Positions 32,812 to 46,216 of a DNA stretch of 64,000 nt are shown in pieces (positions within the stretch are counted from its first letter, which is position 1; the number at the start of each line of letters is the position of its first letter). Below the pieces are notes generated by a model that was not told the origin of the DNA, did not search any database, and was given only the letters and a program-made list of their open reading frames with translations. The stretch is taken from positions 72,531,635 through 72,595,634 of the forward strand of contig NC_134398.1 of NCBI RefSeq assembly GCF_050003625.1, read 5' to 3'. A program made the position numbers and the translations under genes. This stretch comes from Haematobia irritans. Taxonomy: Eukaryota > Arthropoda > Insecta > Diptera > Muscidae.

Positions 32812-34290
32812 TTGACAAAATTTTTGAAAAGATTTTATATGTACAAATTACTGAATTTTTAGAGCAATCAGCACAATTATATAAGTATCAATTCGGTTTT
32901 AGAAAAGGATCAGGACATCCGATGCTATTGTTAATGTTGTGAATTTGGTGTGTGAAGGTCTTGATAGCGGTTGTGGTGGGGTAGCAGCGATATTTTTTGA
33001 TCTATCTAAAGCCTTTGATCTTGTTGACCATGATATCCTGGTAAAAAAGCTTCCTTTTTATGGTATTCGAGGAAAGGCATTAGAATTAATCGATAGTTAT
33101 CTACAAGAAAGGAAACAGTATGTTTATGTGGATGGATGTAAAAGTTCACTGGGATATGCTGGTTATATTGTTTCCCAGGGAAGTGTCCTACGACCATTGC
33201 TGTTCTTGTTATATATTAACGACATTGCCAACCTTAAACTTCACGGAAAGTTAATTATGTATGCCGATTATATAAGCTTATTATATACATATAATCATGA
33301 CTTAATATTGAAGTCTCAAATTGAACAAGATGCTGCAACCATCATGGAGTATATTAGAGTAAATAAACTCGTTATGAACCCTGATAAAACTAAAGCAGTT
33401 ACTGATAAAACTAAATCAATACGTTTTCGTCCTCACTCATCTGAATGTGATTTCAGAGTTAACATTGGAAGTAAACCTGTACAGGAGCAAAACTCTTTGC
33501 TCTTTACCTACAGTCGAATCTTTCATGGAACAAGCATATTCAGCATGTGAAACATAAAATATCTCCAGCAATTGGTCTACTTTATAAATTTAAACATAAA
33601 TTTGATACACAAACCAAGCTGTTACTTTACCAGAGCCTCATACACAACCATTTTACCTACCTGCCAATAATTTATGGATACAAAAAGACTGTAGAATTTC
33701 GCAGCCTTCAACGGTGTCAAAACAGAGCGCTAAAAATTGTTTACAATCTGCCTTTAACGTATTCAACGCTTTCTTTATATAGAGATATATGTCAGCATAT
33801 CTTACCATTGCATGGCTTGTTCAAAAGTCAATTGCTATTGTTTATGTACAAATCATTACACCATATTAGACATCAACCAATAGAATTCGAAAGAAACCAA
33901 TCATCTATTAACACTAGAAATTCTTCTAATGGAAGTGTTAAAAGATGTCGACTCGAAATTTCTAAGCAACGTATTGAGTATAATGGCTGCATTGAGTATA
34001 ATAATTTACCTCGGTCTCTTAAGAACATACCACGAATTTCAAGCTTCAAGAACAACTTAAAATTGTACATACATATGTAAACTACATATTTATATCAAAT
34101 TATTAATTATTAATGTATTTACAATTACTAACTTAATATAAATACTAAAAAATTAGATAACATATTAGTTCACTTATAATTTGAATATATTCGCCAACTC
34201 GCCCCAACAATGTCCAAGCGGCGCTGGAGCACTATTTTAACATATGTAAATGAATTAATATGCTAATAAAAGAATTAATAATAAAAAAAC
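32812..34290 (+). pseudogene. Non-LTR retrotransposon element 3, 5'-truncated, RT dead
   Basis: It begins inside the RT (IIDKIFEKILYVQITEFLEQ). It continues QFGFRKGSG (one frameshift at about 32915), FFDLSKAFDLVDHDILVKKL, QGSVLRPLLFLLYINDI and MYADYISLLY, and after a frameshift near 33545 continues KISPAIGLLYKFKHKF, LIHNHFTYLPIIYGY and RALKIVYNLPLTYS to the end at 34080. The catalytic YADD has become YADY, and KTKAVTDKTKS holds a local duplication. The 3' UTR has the GGCGCTGGAG hairpin region (34202-34229) and an AATAATAAAAAA tail. It is similar to element 1 but a different family. Confidence 0.85.
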
Positions 34291-34299
34291 TAAAACCAA

Positions 34300-36195
34300 G
34301 TTTCCTCAAATTTAGTAAAAAATTTCTTATAAAATGATAATTCTGACTTCCTTTATTATAGAAAGCTTATCATACATACGAATAACACTTGGCATAGAAA
34401 AATATTTTAGTTCATTCGTACTAAGAAGTATTCAATCCTTTTAAAACTTAAGGAGACACACTTGTTAGAATATAACATAGGAAATTTTCCTATATTTCTT
34501 TTATCTACCTGTAATCGGTACCTGTCATCGATATGTTTGTGCGTGGGTTGTTTTTTTAATTTGTTACGGTATACGGAGGGATTGTTAAAAAATAATATAG
34601 AATAATAATGTTATATATAATATAACATGCTTCCAGCTGATTTAAAGGAAATATCGGCATTAACTTCCTTCAAGAAGAAACTTAAAACATATTTGATAAA
34701 CAACATTGAAATACTTCTAGTGTTTTAACTTCATACTAAAACACCCAATGTAATTAAATTAAATTAAATCTGTACCTATAGAATTTGTTAATAGGATGTA
34801 ATTTAAATTAAATTTTTGCTAGTGTTAATTGCCAGCTAGCCTCTACAAAGCCAAAGTTGGCGCTGAGGCATACTATGAATTGTAATGCAATAATATTTTG
34901 AATAAAAAACAAAATAACAAATAAAATATATAAAATATTTGTTATTTTAAATTAGTGAGAAAATGTATGTTCGTGATGGTGTATAAAGAAAGAAAACAGA
35001 ATAACAACCCCTTCATTCGTCTTCATTTTGGAATCTTCAATTAACAGGTAACATTCAGTGACGTTAACCTTTTGAGAAAAAATTGGTTTATGATTTTTTA
35101 TATTTTTGTAGGTATTGAAATTGCAAAAGCAGGACAAAATCGTTACGCAACAACTTATTAAAAGAGAAAGGTACAAGAAGAAGAAGAAGAAGAAGAAAAA
35201 TGAGTTTTACAGTTGATGACATTACATGGAAAATGGAAATAGTGGAATAATAAACTAATATTTCAAGGCCAGTTGATGCTGTTGATTCTTAATAAATATT
35301 TTTAATATATTAGTAAAACGTGTATTTTATTGAAGAAAAATTGCCCATATAAATAAATAAAATTGTATTTAAAAACGAAGGTAAGCAGTTCTAAGTTTGA
35401 AGTAAAAAAATACCACAAATATGTAAGATTTGTCCCAATGAATGAAAAAAGTTCAATAAAATCATTCCATATATGAACTCAATTCAGTTAAATTTTTTCA
35501 TTCTTTATATGGGTACATAAATATAGGAAAATGTTAACTAATATATGGAATGCATTCTACTTAATTTCAAAAAACAAAAAATTAAATAAATAAATAAAAA
35601 TGTCTTTGGCGCTATACGAAATTCAACTTTCTTCACAATGAGTTCATTTTAACTTAAAAAACGGGTCACGATTTTCTGGGTGAACTGAAAAAAAACAACT
35701 CACGCGCTAACATATCGGACATATCGATTACATCGATGGCGGGTAGATAAAAGAAAAGTGTGTTTCCTTAAGATTTTATAGGGTTGAATAATTCGTAGTA
35801 CGAGTGAACTAAGTTTTACTCATATTTATGATACGCTTTCTATAATAAAGGAAGTCATATTTATCATTTTATAAGAAATTTTACTAAGTTTTAGGAAACT
35901 CGACAGTTCGGTTTTTGTTCATTTTTATAAATGCTTTGTTATTAGAGAATAAAATTGTCTTGCTCAGTTGAAAATTCTTATACCCCACGAAGTCGAAATT
36001 GGTATTAATAAAATTTCATGTCTTATTCCAGTTAATGAACTATTCCTAACTGCTTTCCTTTTAGGAATTTTTACTGAAACAAGTAAATTTTATTATTTCA
36101 CACAAGAATTTAACTTAATGGAAATAAAATGGCTAAACTAAATTGATGAATATTTTTTCCTTTAGTTTCGAAGGCACTTTTTTCTGGTTGTACAT
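34300..36195. repeat. Inverted MITE mosaic (1.4-kb family)
   Basis: 34300-35690 matches 54960-56090 in the same orientation. 35700-36195 matches the opposite orientation (60600-61160). The two parts therefore form a partial inverted repeat around about 35690. Confidence 0.6.
34625..34915 (+). pseudogene. 3'-end fragment of a further non-LTR element
   Basis: ADLKEISALTSFKKKLKTYLIN, the C-terminal end of a CR1/Jockey-group RT, can be read at 34630-34705. A 3' UTR follows with the two-tier hairpin at 34839-34869 (GCCTC/GAGGC outer, GCCA-AAGT-TGGC inner) and an AATAAAAAAC tail. It is also present in copy B at about 38430. Confidence 0.65.
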
Positions 36196-36756
36196 TGAAA
36201 AAAAAAACTAAACTTCTCCGGTTTACTTGAAATTTACAAAGGATGTGGGGTGAATATGAAATTAATATGGGGTACTTGAATTTGTCAAATTTAGACGTGA
36301 CGGGAACCTTGCAAGTGTAGTGAAAACAACTAAACTAAAATTTGAGGTACCTTTTTTTTAGTTTGGAGGGGAGGGAAGAAAAATTCCATGCTTTTCATGA
36401 AACTTTCTCTAGAAAAAATCCCCACCCGATTAATTTGAGAGTACAAAAAATTTGTCGATATTTGATCGGAAAGAATAGAGCAATATCTATACTTTTTATA
36501 GGAAACGTGAAAGAAAGTGATTAGATTAATACGGTAAACATGTTTTTTCGATATTTGGTCGGGGAAGGGAAACTTCCTTTTGGCATAGTGAAAAATCCAA
36601 ACTTCTTCGATTTTCTTAGAATTTGTAGAGAACGTGGGAAAGCTATGAAATGAAGATTATGAAATGAAGCCCGACCCAATATCGAAAAATAATCTAGTGT
36701 ATCTTTGTCTATATACCACACCCACCCTTTCCTGAAACTTTCACACATTTTTGTTT

Positions 36757-36957
36757 TTAATTATGTACTATATTCAAGTCGTTGGACCATGTCCATTTTT
36801 TCACGATAAATTTTCTCTAATAATCCATTATAAAGAATATAAACTTTGTGAAAAGTTTTAATAACATCAAACAGGTATAATTTTATACTGGTTTTAGTGA
36901 TTTATTTTCTATTTTAGCGGCTAAACTAGAACTTAATACCCACCTTAATATAAACGC
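36757..36957. repeat. Right half of the AAGTTCGAGTTTAG MITE
   Basis: Ends AACTAGAACTTAATACCCACCTTAATA, the inverse of the family terminus TAAGGTGGGTATTAAG. Confidence 0.55.
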
Positions 36958-37283
36958 AAAGAAAAAAAACGTTTGGAAAACGTGTACCGAAAACGTTTTT
37001 CTTTTGTTAGAGTTTTTTGAATTGCTTCGAAAATTTTAAACTTTTATCACCAGAAAAATTCGTTTGTTACAAAATTTTTATTTTTTCAATAAAAAAAGTT
37101 ATTTTTGAAACAACAACACAGTCCATTTCGTTTATATCAAACACTGTTCTTTTCTGACTTTAGGTCTTTAATAAGACACATTTTACAGTTCAAAATTTAA
37201 TATACTACAATGTAATGTTGAACATTTTTTCGGAATATTCCGAACATATCTGGAATATATGTAAAAAAAAAACAAAAAAAAAC

Positions 37284-37362
37284 GTTGGTCGAAGCAGGGA
37301 TCGAACCCACGACCCTTGGCATGCAAGTCGGACGTAGCAACCACTGCTCCACGGTGCCAAAC
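37284..37362 (-). repeat. tRNA-like sequence (type II)
   Basis: The minus strand has a B box (GTGGGTTCGATCCC) and an A-box-like GTGGAGCAGTGGTTGC. It is the left member of the pair in copy 3. Confidence 0.65.
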
Positions 37363-37469
37363 TAAATGTTTGTTTCTGTTAAATAAACTTTGTTTATTCG
37401 GTTCGTGGGCGCCGCAAGCTATGCTATATAAATATAACTTATATGGATATTTATCTATTGATGACCATA

Positions 37470-37548
37470 ACAGGTACATAGCTCAGTAGTTAGTGTGTTG
37501 GCTTACACAGTGCATGGTCCGCGGTTCGATTCTCCGTCCAGGCGAAAG
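37470..37548 (+). repeat. tRNA-like sequence (type I)
   Basis: A-box-like TAGCTCAGTAGTTAGTGTG and B-box GCGGTTCGATTCTCCG. It is the right member of the pair in copy 3. Confidence 0.65.
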
Positions 37549-37696
37549 GTAAAAAAAATTTAAAAATTTATAAAATCGTATAATTTCTTCTACATTGTTG
37601 ATATTACAGGAAAAGGTGTTAAGAACTAAAAAACCTGGTGGATGTGAGAAATATGTGAAGGAAAATGCAACTAGCAAGAAAACAATGTTTTTTTTT

Positions 37697-40576
37697 TGTA
37701 TTGAGTATAATGGCTGCATTGAGTATAATAATTTACCTCGGTCTCTTAAGAACATACCACGAATTTCAAGCTTCAAGAACAACTTAAAATCGTACTTATT
37801 AGAAAAATTGGAAATGCTTCTTTTGTAAAAAAAAAGATTTATGGTTGGATATGGTTAAAAATTGTACATACATATGTAAACTACATATTTATATCAAATT
37901 ATTAATTAAAAGTATTTACAATTACTAACTTAATATAAATACTAAAAAATTAGATAACATATTAGTTCACTTATAATTTGAATATATTCGCCAACTCGCC
38001 CCAACAATGTCCAAGCGGCGCTGGAGCACTATTTTAACATATGTAAATGAATTAATATGCTAATAAAAGAATTAATAATAAAAAAAAACTAAAACCAAGT
38101 TTCCTCAAATTTAGTAAAAAAAATTCTTATAAAATGATAATTCTGACTTCCTTTATTATAGAAAGCTTATCATACATACGAATAACACTTGGCATAGAAA
38201 AATATTTTAGTTCATTCGTACTAAGAAGTATTCAATCCTTTTAAAACTTAAGGAGACACACTTGTTAGAATATAACATAGGAAATTTTCCTATATTTCTT
38301 TTATCTACCTGTAATCGATACCTGTCATCGATATGTTTGTGTGTGGGTTGTTTTTTAGTTTGTTACGGTATACGGAGGGATTGTTAAAAAATAATATAGA
38401 AAAATAATGTTATATATAATATAACATGCTTCCAGCTGATTTAAAGGAAATATCGGCATTAACTTCCTTCAAGAAGAAACTGAAAACATATTTGATAAAC
38501 AACATTGAAATACTTCTAGTGTTTTAACATGCATAACTTCATACTAAAACACCCAATGTAATTAAATTAAATTAAATCTGTACCTATAGAATTTGTTAAT
38601 AGGATGTAATTTAAATTAAATTTTTGCTAGTGTTAATTGCCAGCTAGCCTCTACAAAGCCAAAGTTGGCGCTGAGGCATACTATGAATTGTAATGCAATA
38701 ATATTTTGAATAAAAAACAAAATAACAAATAAAATATATAAAATATTTGTTATTTTAAATTAGTGAGATAATGTATGTTCGTGATGGTGTATAAAGAAAG
38801 AAAACAGAATAACAACCCCTTCATTCGTCTTCATTTTGGAATCTTCAATTAACAGGTAACATTCAGTGACGTTAACCTTTTGGGAAAAATTGGTTTATGA
38901 TTTTTTATATTTTTGTAGGTATTGAAATTGCAAAAGGAGGACAAAATCGTTACGCAACAACTTATTAAAAGAGAAAGGTACAAGAGAAAGAAGAAAAATG
39001 AGTTTTACAGTTGATGACATTACATGGAAAATTGAAATAGTGGAATAATAAACTAATATTTCAAGGCCAGTTGATGCTGTTGATTCTTAATAAATATTTT
39101 TAATATATTAGTAAAACGTGTATTTTATTGAAGAAAAATTGCCCATATAAATAAATAAAATTGTATTTAAAAACGAAGGTAAGCAGTTCTAAGTTTGAAG
39201 TAAAAAAATACCACAAATATGTAAGATTTGTCCCAATGAATGAAAAAAGTTCAATAAAACCATTCCATATATGAACTCAATTCAGTTAAATTTTTTCATT
39301 CTTTATAAGGGTACATAAATATAGGAAAATGTTAACTAATATATGGAATGCATTCTACTTAATTTCAAAAAACAAAAAATTAAATAAATAAATAAAAATG
39401 TCTTTGGCGCTATACGAAATTCAACTTTCTTCACAATGAGTTCATTTTAACTTAAAAAACGGGTCACGATTTTCTGGGTGAACTGAAAAAAAAAAAAACA
39501 ACTCACGCGCTAACATATCGGACATATCGATTACATCGATGGCGGGTAGATAAAAGAAAAGTGTGTTTCCTTAAGATTTTATAGGGTTGAATACTTCGTA
39601 GTACGAGTGAACTAAGTTTTACTCATATTTATGATACGCTTTCTATAATAAAGGAAGTCATATTTATCATTTTATAAGAAATTTTACTAAGTTTTAGGAA
39701 ACTCGACAGTTCGGTTTTTGTTCATTTTTATAAATGCTTTGTTATTAGAAAATAAAATTGTCTTGCTCAGTTGAAAATTCTTATACCCCGCGAAGTCGAA
39801 ATTGGTATTAATAAAATTCCATGTCTTATTCCAGTTAATGAACTATTCCTAACTGCTTTCCGTTTAGGAATTTTTACTGAAACAAGTAAATTTTATTATT
39901 TCACACAAGAAGATAACTTAATGGAAATAAAATGGCTAAACTAAATTGATGAATATTTTTTCCTTTAGTTTCGAAGGCACTTTTTTCTGGTTGTACATTG
40001 AAAAAAAAAAACTAAACTTCTCCGGTTTACTTGAAATTTACAAAGGATGTGGGGTGAATATGAAATTAATATGGGGTACTTGAATTTGTCAAATTTAGAC
40101 GTGACGGGAACCTTGCAAGTGTAGTGAAAACAACTAAACTAAAATTTGAGGTACCTTTTTTTAGTTTGGAGGAGAGGGAAGAAAAATTCCATGCTTTTCA
40201 TGAAACTTTCTCTAGAAAAAATCCCCACCCGATTAATTTGAGAGTACAAAAAATTTGTCGATATTTGATCGGAAAGAATAGAGCAATATCTATACTTTTC
40301 GGATTTACTTCGGAAATTTATAGGAAACGTGAAAGAAAGTGATTAGATTAATACGGTAAACATGTTTTTTCGATATTTGGTCGGGGAAGGGAAACTTCCT
40401 TTTGGCATAGTGAAAAATCCAAACTTCTTCGATTTTCTTAGAATTTGTAGAGAACGTGGGAAAGCTATGAAATGAAGATTATGAAATGAAGCCCGACCCA
40501 ATATCGAAAAATAAACTAGTGTATCTTTGTCTATATACCACACCCACCCTTTCCTGAAACTTTCACACATTTTTGT
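37697..40576 (+). repeat. Segmental duplication, copy B
   Basis: It starts with ATTGAGTATAATGGC from the element 3 RT tail and repeats copy A through to CTTTCACACATTTTTG at 40576. It contains an extra insertion of about 65 bp at 37790-37855 relative to A. High identity over about 2.8 kb indicates a recent event or an assembly duplication. Confidence 0.9.
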
Positions 40577-40577
40577 T

Positions 40578-41660
40578 ATACCCTTCACCACTACTGTGGT
40601 ACAGGGTATAATAAGTTTGTGCATTTGTATGTAACGCCAAGAAGGAAAAGTCTGAGACCCATCGTTTAGTATACCGATCGTCTTAGAATTAAATTCTGAG
40701 TCGATTTAGCGATGTCCGTCTGTCTGTCCGTCTGTCTGTCTGTCTGTCTGTTGATGTATTTTTGTGTGCAAAGTACAGCTCGCAGTTTTAGTCTGATTGT
40801 CCTAAAATTTGGTATAGGATCCTGTTTCGGCTCAAAGACGGTCCCTATTGATTTTGGAAAAAATCGGTTCAGATTTAGATATAGCTGCCATATATATTTT
40901 TCACCCATCTGGTCATAATTGGCGTGTATATCAACCGATCTTCCTCAAATTGCGTACATCCGAATATTTTATAAGTCTCGAAAAACTTGCAAAATATCAG
41001 CCAAATCGGTTCAGATTTAGATATAGCTCCCATATATAGCTTTCGCCCGATTTACACTCATTTGCCCACAGAGGCCAATTTTTTGCTCCGATTTAGTTGA
41101 AATTTTGCACAGGGAGTAGAATTAGCATTGTAGCTATGCGTGTCAAATTTGGTTGAAATCGGTTCAGATTTAGATATAGCTCCCATATATAGCTTTCGCC
41201 CGATTTACGCTCATATGACGACAGAGGCCAATTTTTTTGCTCCGATTTAGTTGAAATTTTGCACAGGGAGTAGAATTAGCATTTTAGCTATGCGTGCCAA
41301 ATTTGGTTGAAATCGGTTCAGATTTAGATATAGCTCCCATATATAGCTTTCGCCCGATTTACACTCATATGACCACAGAGGCCAATTTTTTGCTCCGATT
41401 TAGTTGAAATTTTGCACAGGGAGTAGAATTAGCATTATAGCTATGCGTGCCAAATTTGGTTGAAATCGGTTCAGATTTAGATATAGCTCCCATATATAGC
41501 TTTCGCCCGATTTACACTCATATGACCATAGAGGCCAATTTTTAACTCCGATTTAGTTGAAATTTTGCACAAGGGGTTGAATTAGCATTGTTGCTATGCG
41601 TGCCAAATTTGGTTGAAATCGGTTCAGATTTAGATATAGCTCCCATATATATGTTTTTCT
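40578..41660 (+). mobile_element. DINE-1-like element, second family (153-bp array, 3' end missing)
   Basis: Starts TTATACCCTTCACC with the inverse GGGTATAATAAG, then a GTCTGTCTGTCC microsatellite (40713-40750) and five units whose phrase AATCGGTTCAGATTTAGATA recurs at about 41004, 41157, 41311, 41464 and 41617 (period 153-154). The sequence differs from the 27-kb family but the architecture is the same. Confidence 0.8.
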
Positions 41661-43100
41661 GATTTCGACAAAAATGGTCAATATACCAACATTTTCCATG
41701 TAAAATCGCCACTGTTTAGTCGAAAAGTTGTAAAAATGACTCTAATTTTCCTAAACTTCTAATGCATATATATCGAGCGATAAATCTTAAATAAACTTTT
41801 GCGAAGTTTTCTTAAAATTGCTCCAGATTTAAATGTTTCCCATATTTTTTTACTAACATTGTGTTCCACCCTAGTGCATTAGCCGACTTAAATTTTGAGT
41901 CTATAGATTTTGTAGAAGTCTATCAAATTCTGTCGAGATCGAGTGATATTTAAATGTATGTATTTGGGACAAACCTTTATATATAGCCCCAACACATTTG
42001 ACGGATGTGATATGGTATCGAAAATTTAGATCTACAAAGTGGCGCAGCACCGAAAAAAAAGTTTACTATTGTTTACGAAAAATGAACTAACCCATAGTAA
42101 GAATGACCATGATTTGGCGCCAAAGATTTTTTTCATCTAGATAAGTTCATGATTTTCTTATAAATAAGTTTATGTATTGCATCGTATTTTAGTTCATTCT
42201 TACTAGGCTGTGGGAAGAATGTACTTACACTCATTCAAAATATTCCTGCTATCCGGAAAAATGAACAAGTTTTTGGGAATCCTATATTTAGAAATTGGTT
42301 TCAAATAAACTGTTTATCAGTATAATTTTCAAAAAAGTAAATAAATTGAGGAATTAAAGGTACAACAAGCCTGTATACAACTAAGAAATTTTTCATACAA
42401 TATAAGACAATTTTTCATAACTACCAGTATTTTATTTCAAAAAATTATTATTATATTACATAAAACTATGTAATATAATAATGATATACAATAAAAGAAA
42501 TGTTTTTATTCGTACGCTGTATGCTGTTACTTTTCGGTAGTTAGTAATTGCTTCTTCAAAAGAGTAATATTCTATGTTAGTAGAATGAAACTAATTAATA
42601 TCAATTTCCATTTTTTATCCATATGAAAGATATATGCCATAAGTTGCTATTTTCATTTCATTTTTGTCCAATTTCACCGATTTCGCTAGTTTTTGTTGTG
42701 TGGATTTGCGTCATAAGCCTCTGAAGTTAAAAAGGTATATAAAATATAAAAATATTATCAAATTCTATGGTATTTTGATCTTTAACTTACAAGAGAATTT
42801 TCTTAGAGCAAATAGGGATATCAGCTTAGTTAGCATTAAATAGTAAGAAGATTCCAAAAAATACCATTAGATTTGCTGTCATCCTGCAAATGAAAATTAT
42901 TTTCAATAAATAGAAATTTTGGCTTTATTACAAATGGACGAAAAACTTACCACATTGAAAAAAATCATCCAATTACTACATTAGTGGAATCATATCCATG
43001 CACAAATGGGACATTTTTGAAATCCTTCTCAGAATATAAATGAAATAAAAATATTATAAAATTAGATATAATTTCCACTTGTCAATATAGCATTTAGTAT
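41661..43100. other. Gene-free AT-rich region
   Basis: No coding signal. A MITE-like fragment with GAATGAACTA-type inverted phrases lies at 42060-42215 (GTAAGAATGACC and GTTCATTCTTACTAGG). Confidence 0.4.
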
Positions 43101-43101
43101 T

Positions 43102-43581
43102 TATGGTGGATATTAAGTTCGAGTTTAGTGGCTAAAATCCCAATTTTTCATGATTAGTTTTCTTTAGAAATACATGGGAACAAAATTGAACCGTTTTTGT
43201 GTTCATTTAAAATTTATATCAAATTTTTAGTAATTTGAGGTCGCTGAATCCAAATTTACACTTATTTTTTTAAGATCTCGACTTTTTGAGATATACGGTT
43301 ATGTTGAAAATTAAGGCACTTCCGCTATATATATTGGAATAACTTGAAAACGATTCATCATATTAAATTAAAAAAACAGCGTTCTACATAAGCTTAAAAA
43401 CGATTTTCTGTTCTTAATCGTGTAATCCATTTAAAGAATATAAACTTAATAAAAAACTTGTTTCGAGCTATTCTCCATCAAGTTATATTTAAATTTGCAT
43501 CGAAGGGGTATAATTTTATACTTTTCTTACTGATTTATTTCTGATTTTAGCACCTAAACTCGAACTTAGTACACACCTTAA
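43102..43581. mobile_element. TA-flanked MITE, AAGTTCGAGTTTAG ends
   Basis: TATGGTGGATATTAAGTTCG at the left and CGAACTTAGTACACACCTTA at the right are inverted over about 35 bp. The interior is non-coding. Fragments of the family lie at 21050 and 36757. Confidence 0.75.
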
Positions 43582-43942
43582 GGACTCGCTATAACATAAA
43601 AATATAGACTCAAAAAATTGTATTGTGATCCAGATGTAGAGTCAATATAGATCATTTTATTACCACTCATTATGATCATTTTATTACCACTCATTTTTAT
43701 GTAAACCAATTTAAAACCGCACTAATTTTAAATTATTAATAGAAATATACAGTTTCTTAATATGTGATTTATTTTAGAGTTATTTATTTTTTAGCAATAT
43801 AAAGTGTTTTTGTTTTCTCTAACATCACACCATTCACTTATCAGTTTCTAAAATGTTACGAAATAAATGTATTTTTATTAATAAACACAAATACCGCACG
43901 CAAGCGCACCACGTGTGCGCTTCATAAATGCATCAACAGAAC
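43582..43942. other. No gene seen
   Basis: AT-rich, with a short direct repeat (GATCATTTTATTACCACTCAT at 43660 and 43674 onward). Nothing else. Confidence 0.4.
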
Positions 43943-44910
43943 TGCACTCAGAAAATTTAACGTCGTAACTACAAGTAAATTCCATAATATTGAGTAGTTA
44001 AAAATTTTACTCAAAGTTAGTTAAATTTAACTATTGATGAACAAAATTAACTCAGTGGAAGTAAATTGAACTTAAGGCCATTACCAGCAAAATGGTTAAG
44101 AACTCCCAATGAGTTCGTAAATGGACTATAGCAAATATAATAATATGGAATACGTATTTTCTCGAACGTACGAAGAAGTTTCTCAGCGTTACTGAACTTT
44201 TATTGTGCAATATTACGAAGTCTGGTTGGACACGAAATTTCAATGTTTAGTATAAATAAACTAACGATGAATGTCAATTCTAACTACCGTTGAGTGAATC
44301 TACTTCTAGACAATAGTTCGTCTCCGAAACATGTGCTCGTGTTGTTTTTCTAAAAATAGACACCCTTGACTGTATGTGTTAATGAATACATGCGGCCAAG
44401 CAAGAAAAGAATAAACAAAGTCACATTTGGTTGTTGATGAGTGTAAGTGCTAAGTGGCCCAGTGGATAGTGTGTTTAGTTAGAAAACTGATGGTACGCGG
44501 TTCGATCCTCCGTCCGGACAAAAGGTAAAATTTTATAAAATGATAAAAATAAAATCTAATAAATGATTCTAAAGGATTTGTACTACAGAAGAATAAGTGA
44601 TTTGTACTAAATATAATATGACATGTAGAAATTGGGATTCTCCTCTTGAGGTCTCCTTGCTCCAAGTCACCAGGTGGTCTAAGAAATCCGGAACATTATT
44701 TTTTTCCTTTTCAAAAAATGTATTATTTAGTTAATTTTTTACTTCTGAACAGTTAAATTTGAACTTGACAAGAGTTAAAACAAATTACTAACCTATAAGA
44801 AAATGTTGAACTTACTATGGGTACATGCTTCTTTAGCGACATACGAAGTTCAATATTAACACTGGTTAGTTAAAAATAACTCGCTAATGGGTTCACTCTT
44901 CTCTGAGTGT
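43943..44910. mobile_element. CACTCAG-type MITE carrying a tRNA-like sequence
   Basis: Ends CACTCAGAAAA and TTCTCTGAGTG. The interior has TTAACT-rich repeats and a tRNA-like block at 44453-44527. Confidence 0.5.
44453..44527 (+). repeat. tRNA-like sequence (type I)
   Basis: GTGGCCCAGTGGATAGTGTG and GCGGTTCGATCCTCCGTCCG. It stands alone without a type II partner nearby. Confidence 0.55.
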
Positions 44911-45633
44911 GAATGCACCAATAAAACTCAAAGACACAAATAGTCATAAAGGACACATATGTAAAGAAAAACAACTCCACACACACATGATCCCTTTCTG
45001 ATCTCGCTATTGCAACAAAACAACTATCACCACAAAAGATACCAACAACACACATTCCATAACATCATCGCAATAACAAACACAAACAAAAAAAAAGATG
45101 ATGCAATAATTTCATAATTTCTTCTCACTTCAATTTCCAGTATCACGTTTATTGATTAGTTGGTATTCCATCTATAGGATAAGGTAAAATATATTCAAAA
45201 TTTACGAGGAATCCATAAAAAATTATATACACCCGTCAAGGATTAAATTAACTACTTTTTATTCTACTTTATCTAAAATTTTCAATGTGAGGAAATATAC
45301 TCCAACTTATAGTAAAAACCGAAATAAGCAGTAGGAAGCCGCCATACGAATCGGTACTGTGGTTAAGTTAATTTTTACTACAAAAATTTTTTTCCATACA
45401 AAAATTGTTCTTAGTAAATTGTCCACATTTCGTAGTAAGATTTTAATATTGCCTATGTCTTTTTATAATACAATCAACGATGCATTAACTATTGTATTGG
45501 AAATTTATTTAAGGAAAAATCCGTCCCATTTCGTAGTTAGTGACCTAAAAACATTTACTGAAGTTTTATAAGTTTTCCTTTAGCTAAGTTAATTTTCGCA
45601 GTGGTTACGAAAAATGAACTATATTACAGTAAA
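44911..45633. other. No gene seen
   Basis: A CA-rich low-complexity stretch (44930-45090), then AT-rich sequence with MITE-like phrases. No coding support. Confidence 0.4.
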
Positions 45634-46216
45634 TTTTTTGAACTATGTGGAAGTTAAACTGGTCCTAAAATTAACAAGACACCTTTTTTTCTGTGGGGGT
45701 ATAATATAGTCGGCCCCGCCCGACTTTAGACTTTCCTTACTGGTTTTTTTTTTTGAGTTTGTCTTTATGAAATTGTTTTTACATCCTGGAAAAAAAATAA
45801 ACGTTTATCACAAAAAGTATATACTTTTCTTCCAAATACACTTCCTTACAGCGAAAAGCAAATGAGAAACGAACTTTGTTTGTCTAAAATTTCGTTTGGG
45901 AGGAAAGAAATATTTTTTTGCGTGTAAAATATTATGTTCTGGACTTTAAATTTTCATAAATACAAAACCTCTGGATGTAAGCATACATAGAAAAACGTCT
46001 GTTGTAAGACTGATGCTAAAATGAACTAATATTTATTGCAAACATTTTATTTTGTTTTAGTTTATTTTTAAAATTTTGTAAGAAATTTTGCCCAGCCCAA
46101 CGATTTTTTCTTTATTCCAAGTATGTTTCAAAAATTATGAACTAAATGGCCGTAAAATTTTAATGACATACAAATTAGATCAATTCTTATTACACTTCTC
46201 AAAAATAGCCAAAGAT
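45634..46216. repeat. 583-bp tandem duplication, unit 1
   Basis: Includes the DINE-1-like 3' end on plus orientation (GGGGGTATAATATAGTCGG and the hairpin AGTCGG...CCGACT, 45690-45735). It is followed directly by unit 2. Confidence 0.9.

Larger units (their letters stand above)
33965..36755 (+). repeat. Segmental duplication, copy A
   Basis: Nearly identical to 37697-40576. It includes the tail of element 3, a MITE mosaic and a 560-bp unassigned tail (36195-36755). Relative to copy B it lacks about 20 bp (CGGATTTACTTCGG region) near 36500 and about 9 bp near 34729, and has a longer GAA repeat near 35177. Confidence 0.9.
36960..37640. mobile_element. Twin tRNA-like composite element, copy 3 (inverted, partial)
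   Basis: It has the same module as copies 1 and 2 in reverse orientation: type II tRNA-like on minus (37284-37362), a spacer of about 105 bp (GGCGCCGCAAGCTATGCTAT), then type I on plus (37470-37548). Both outer ends are truncated. Confidence 0.65.

Noticed and set aside
45359..45571. 70-aa ORF
   Set aside because: AT-rich frame of MITE-like sequence with no protein features.
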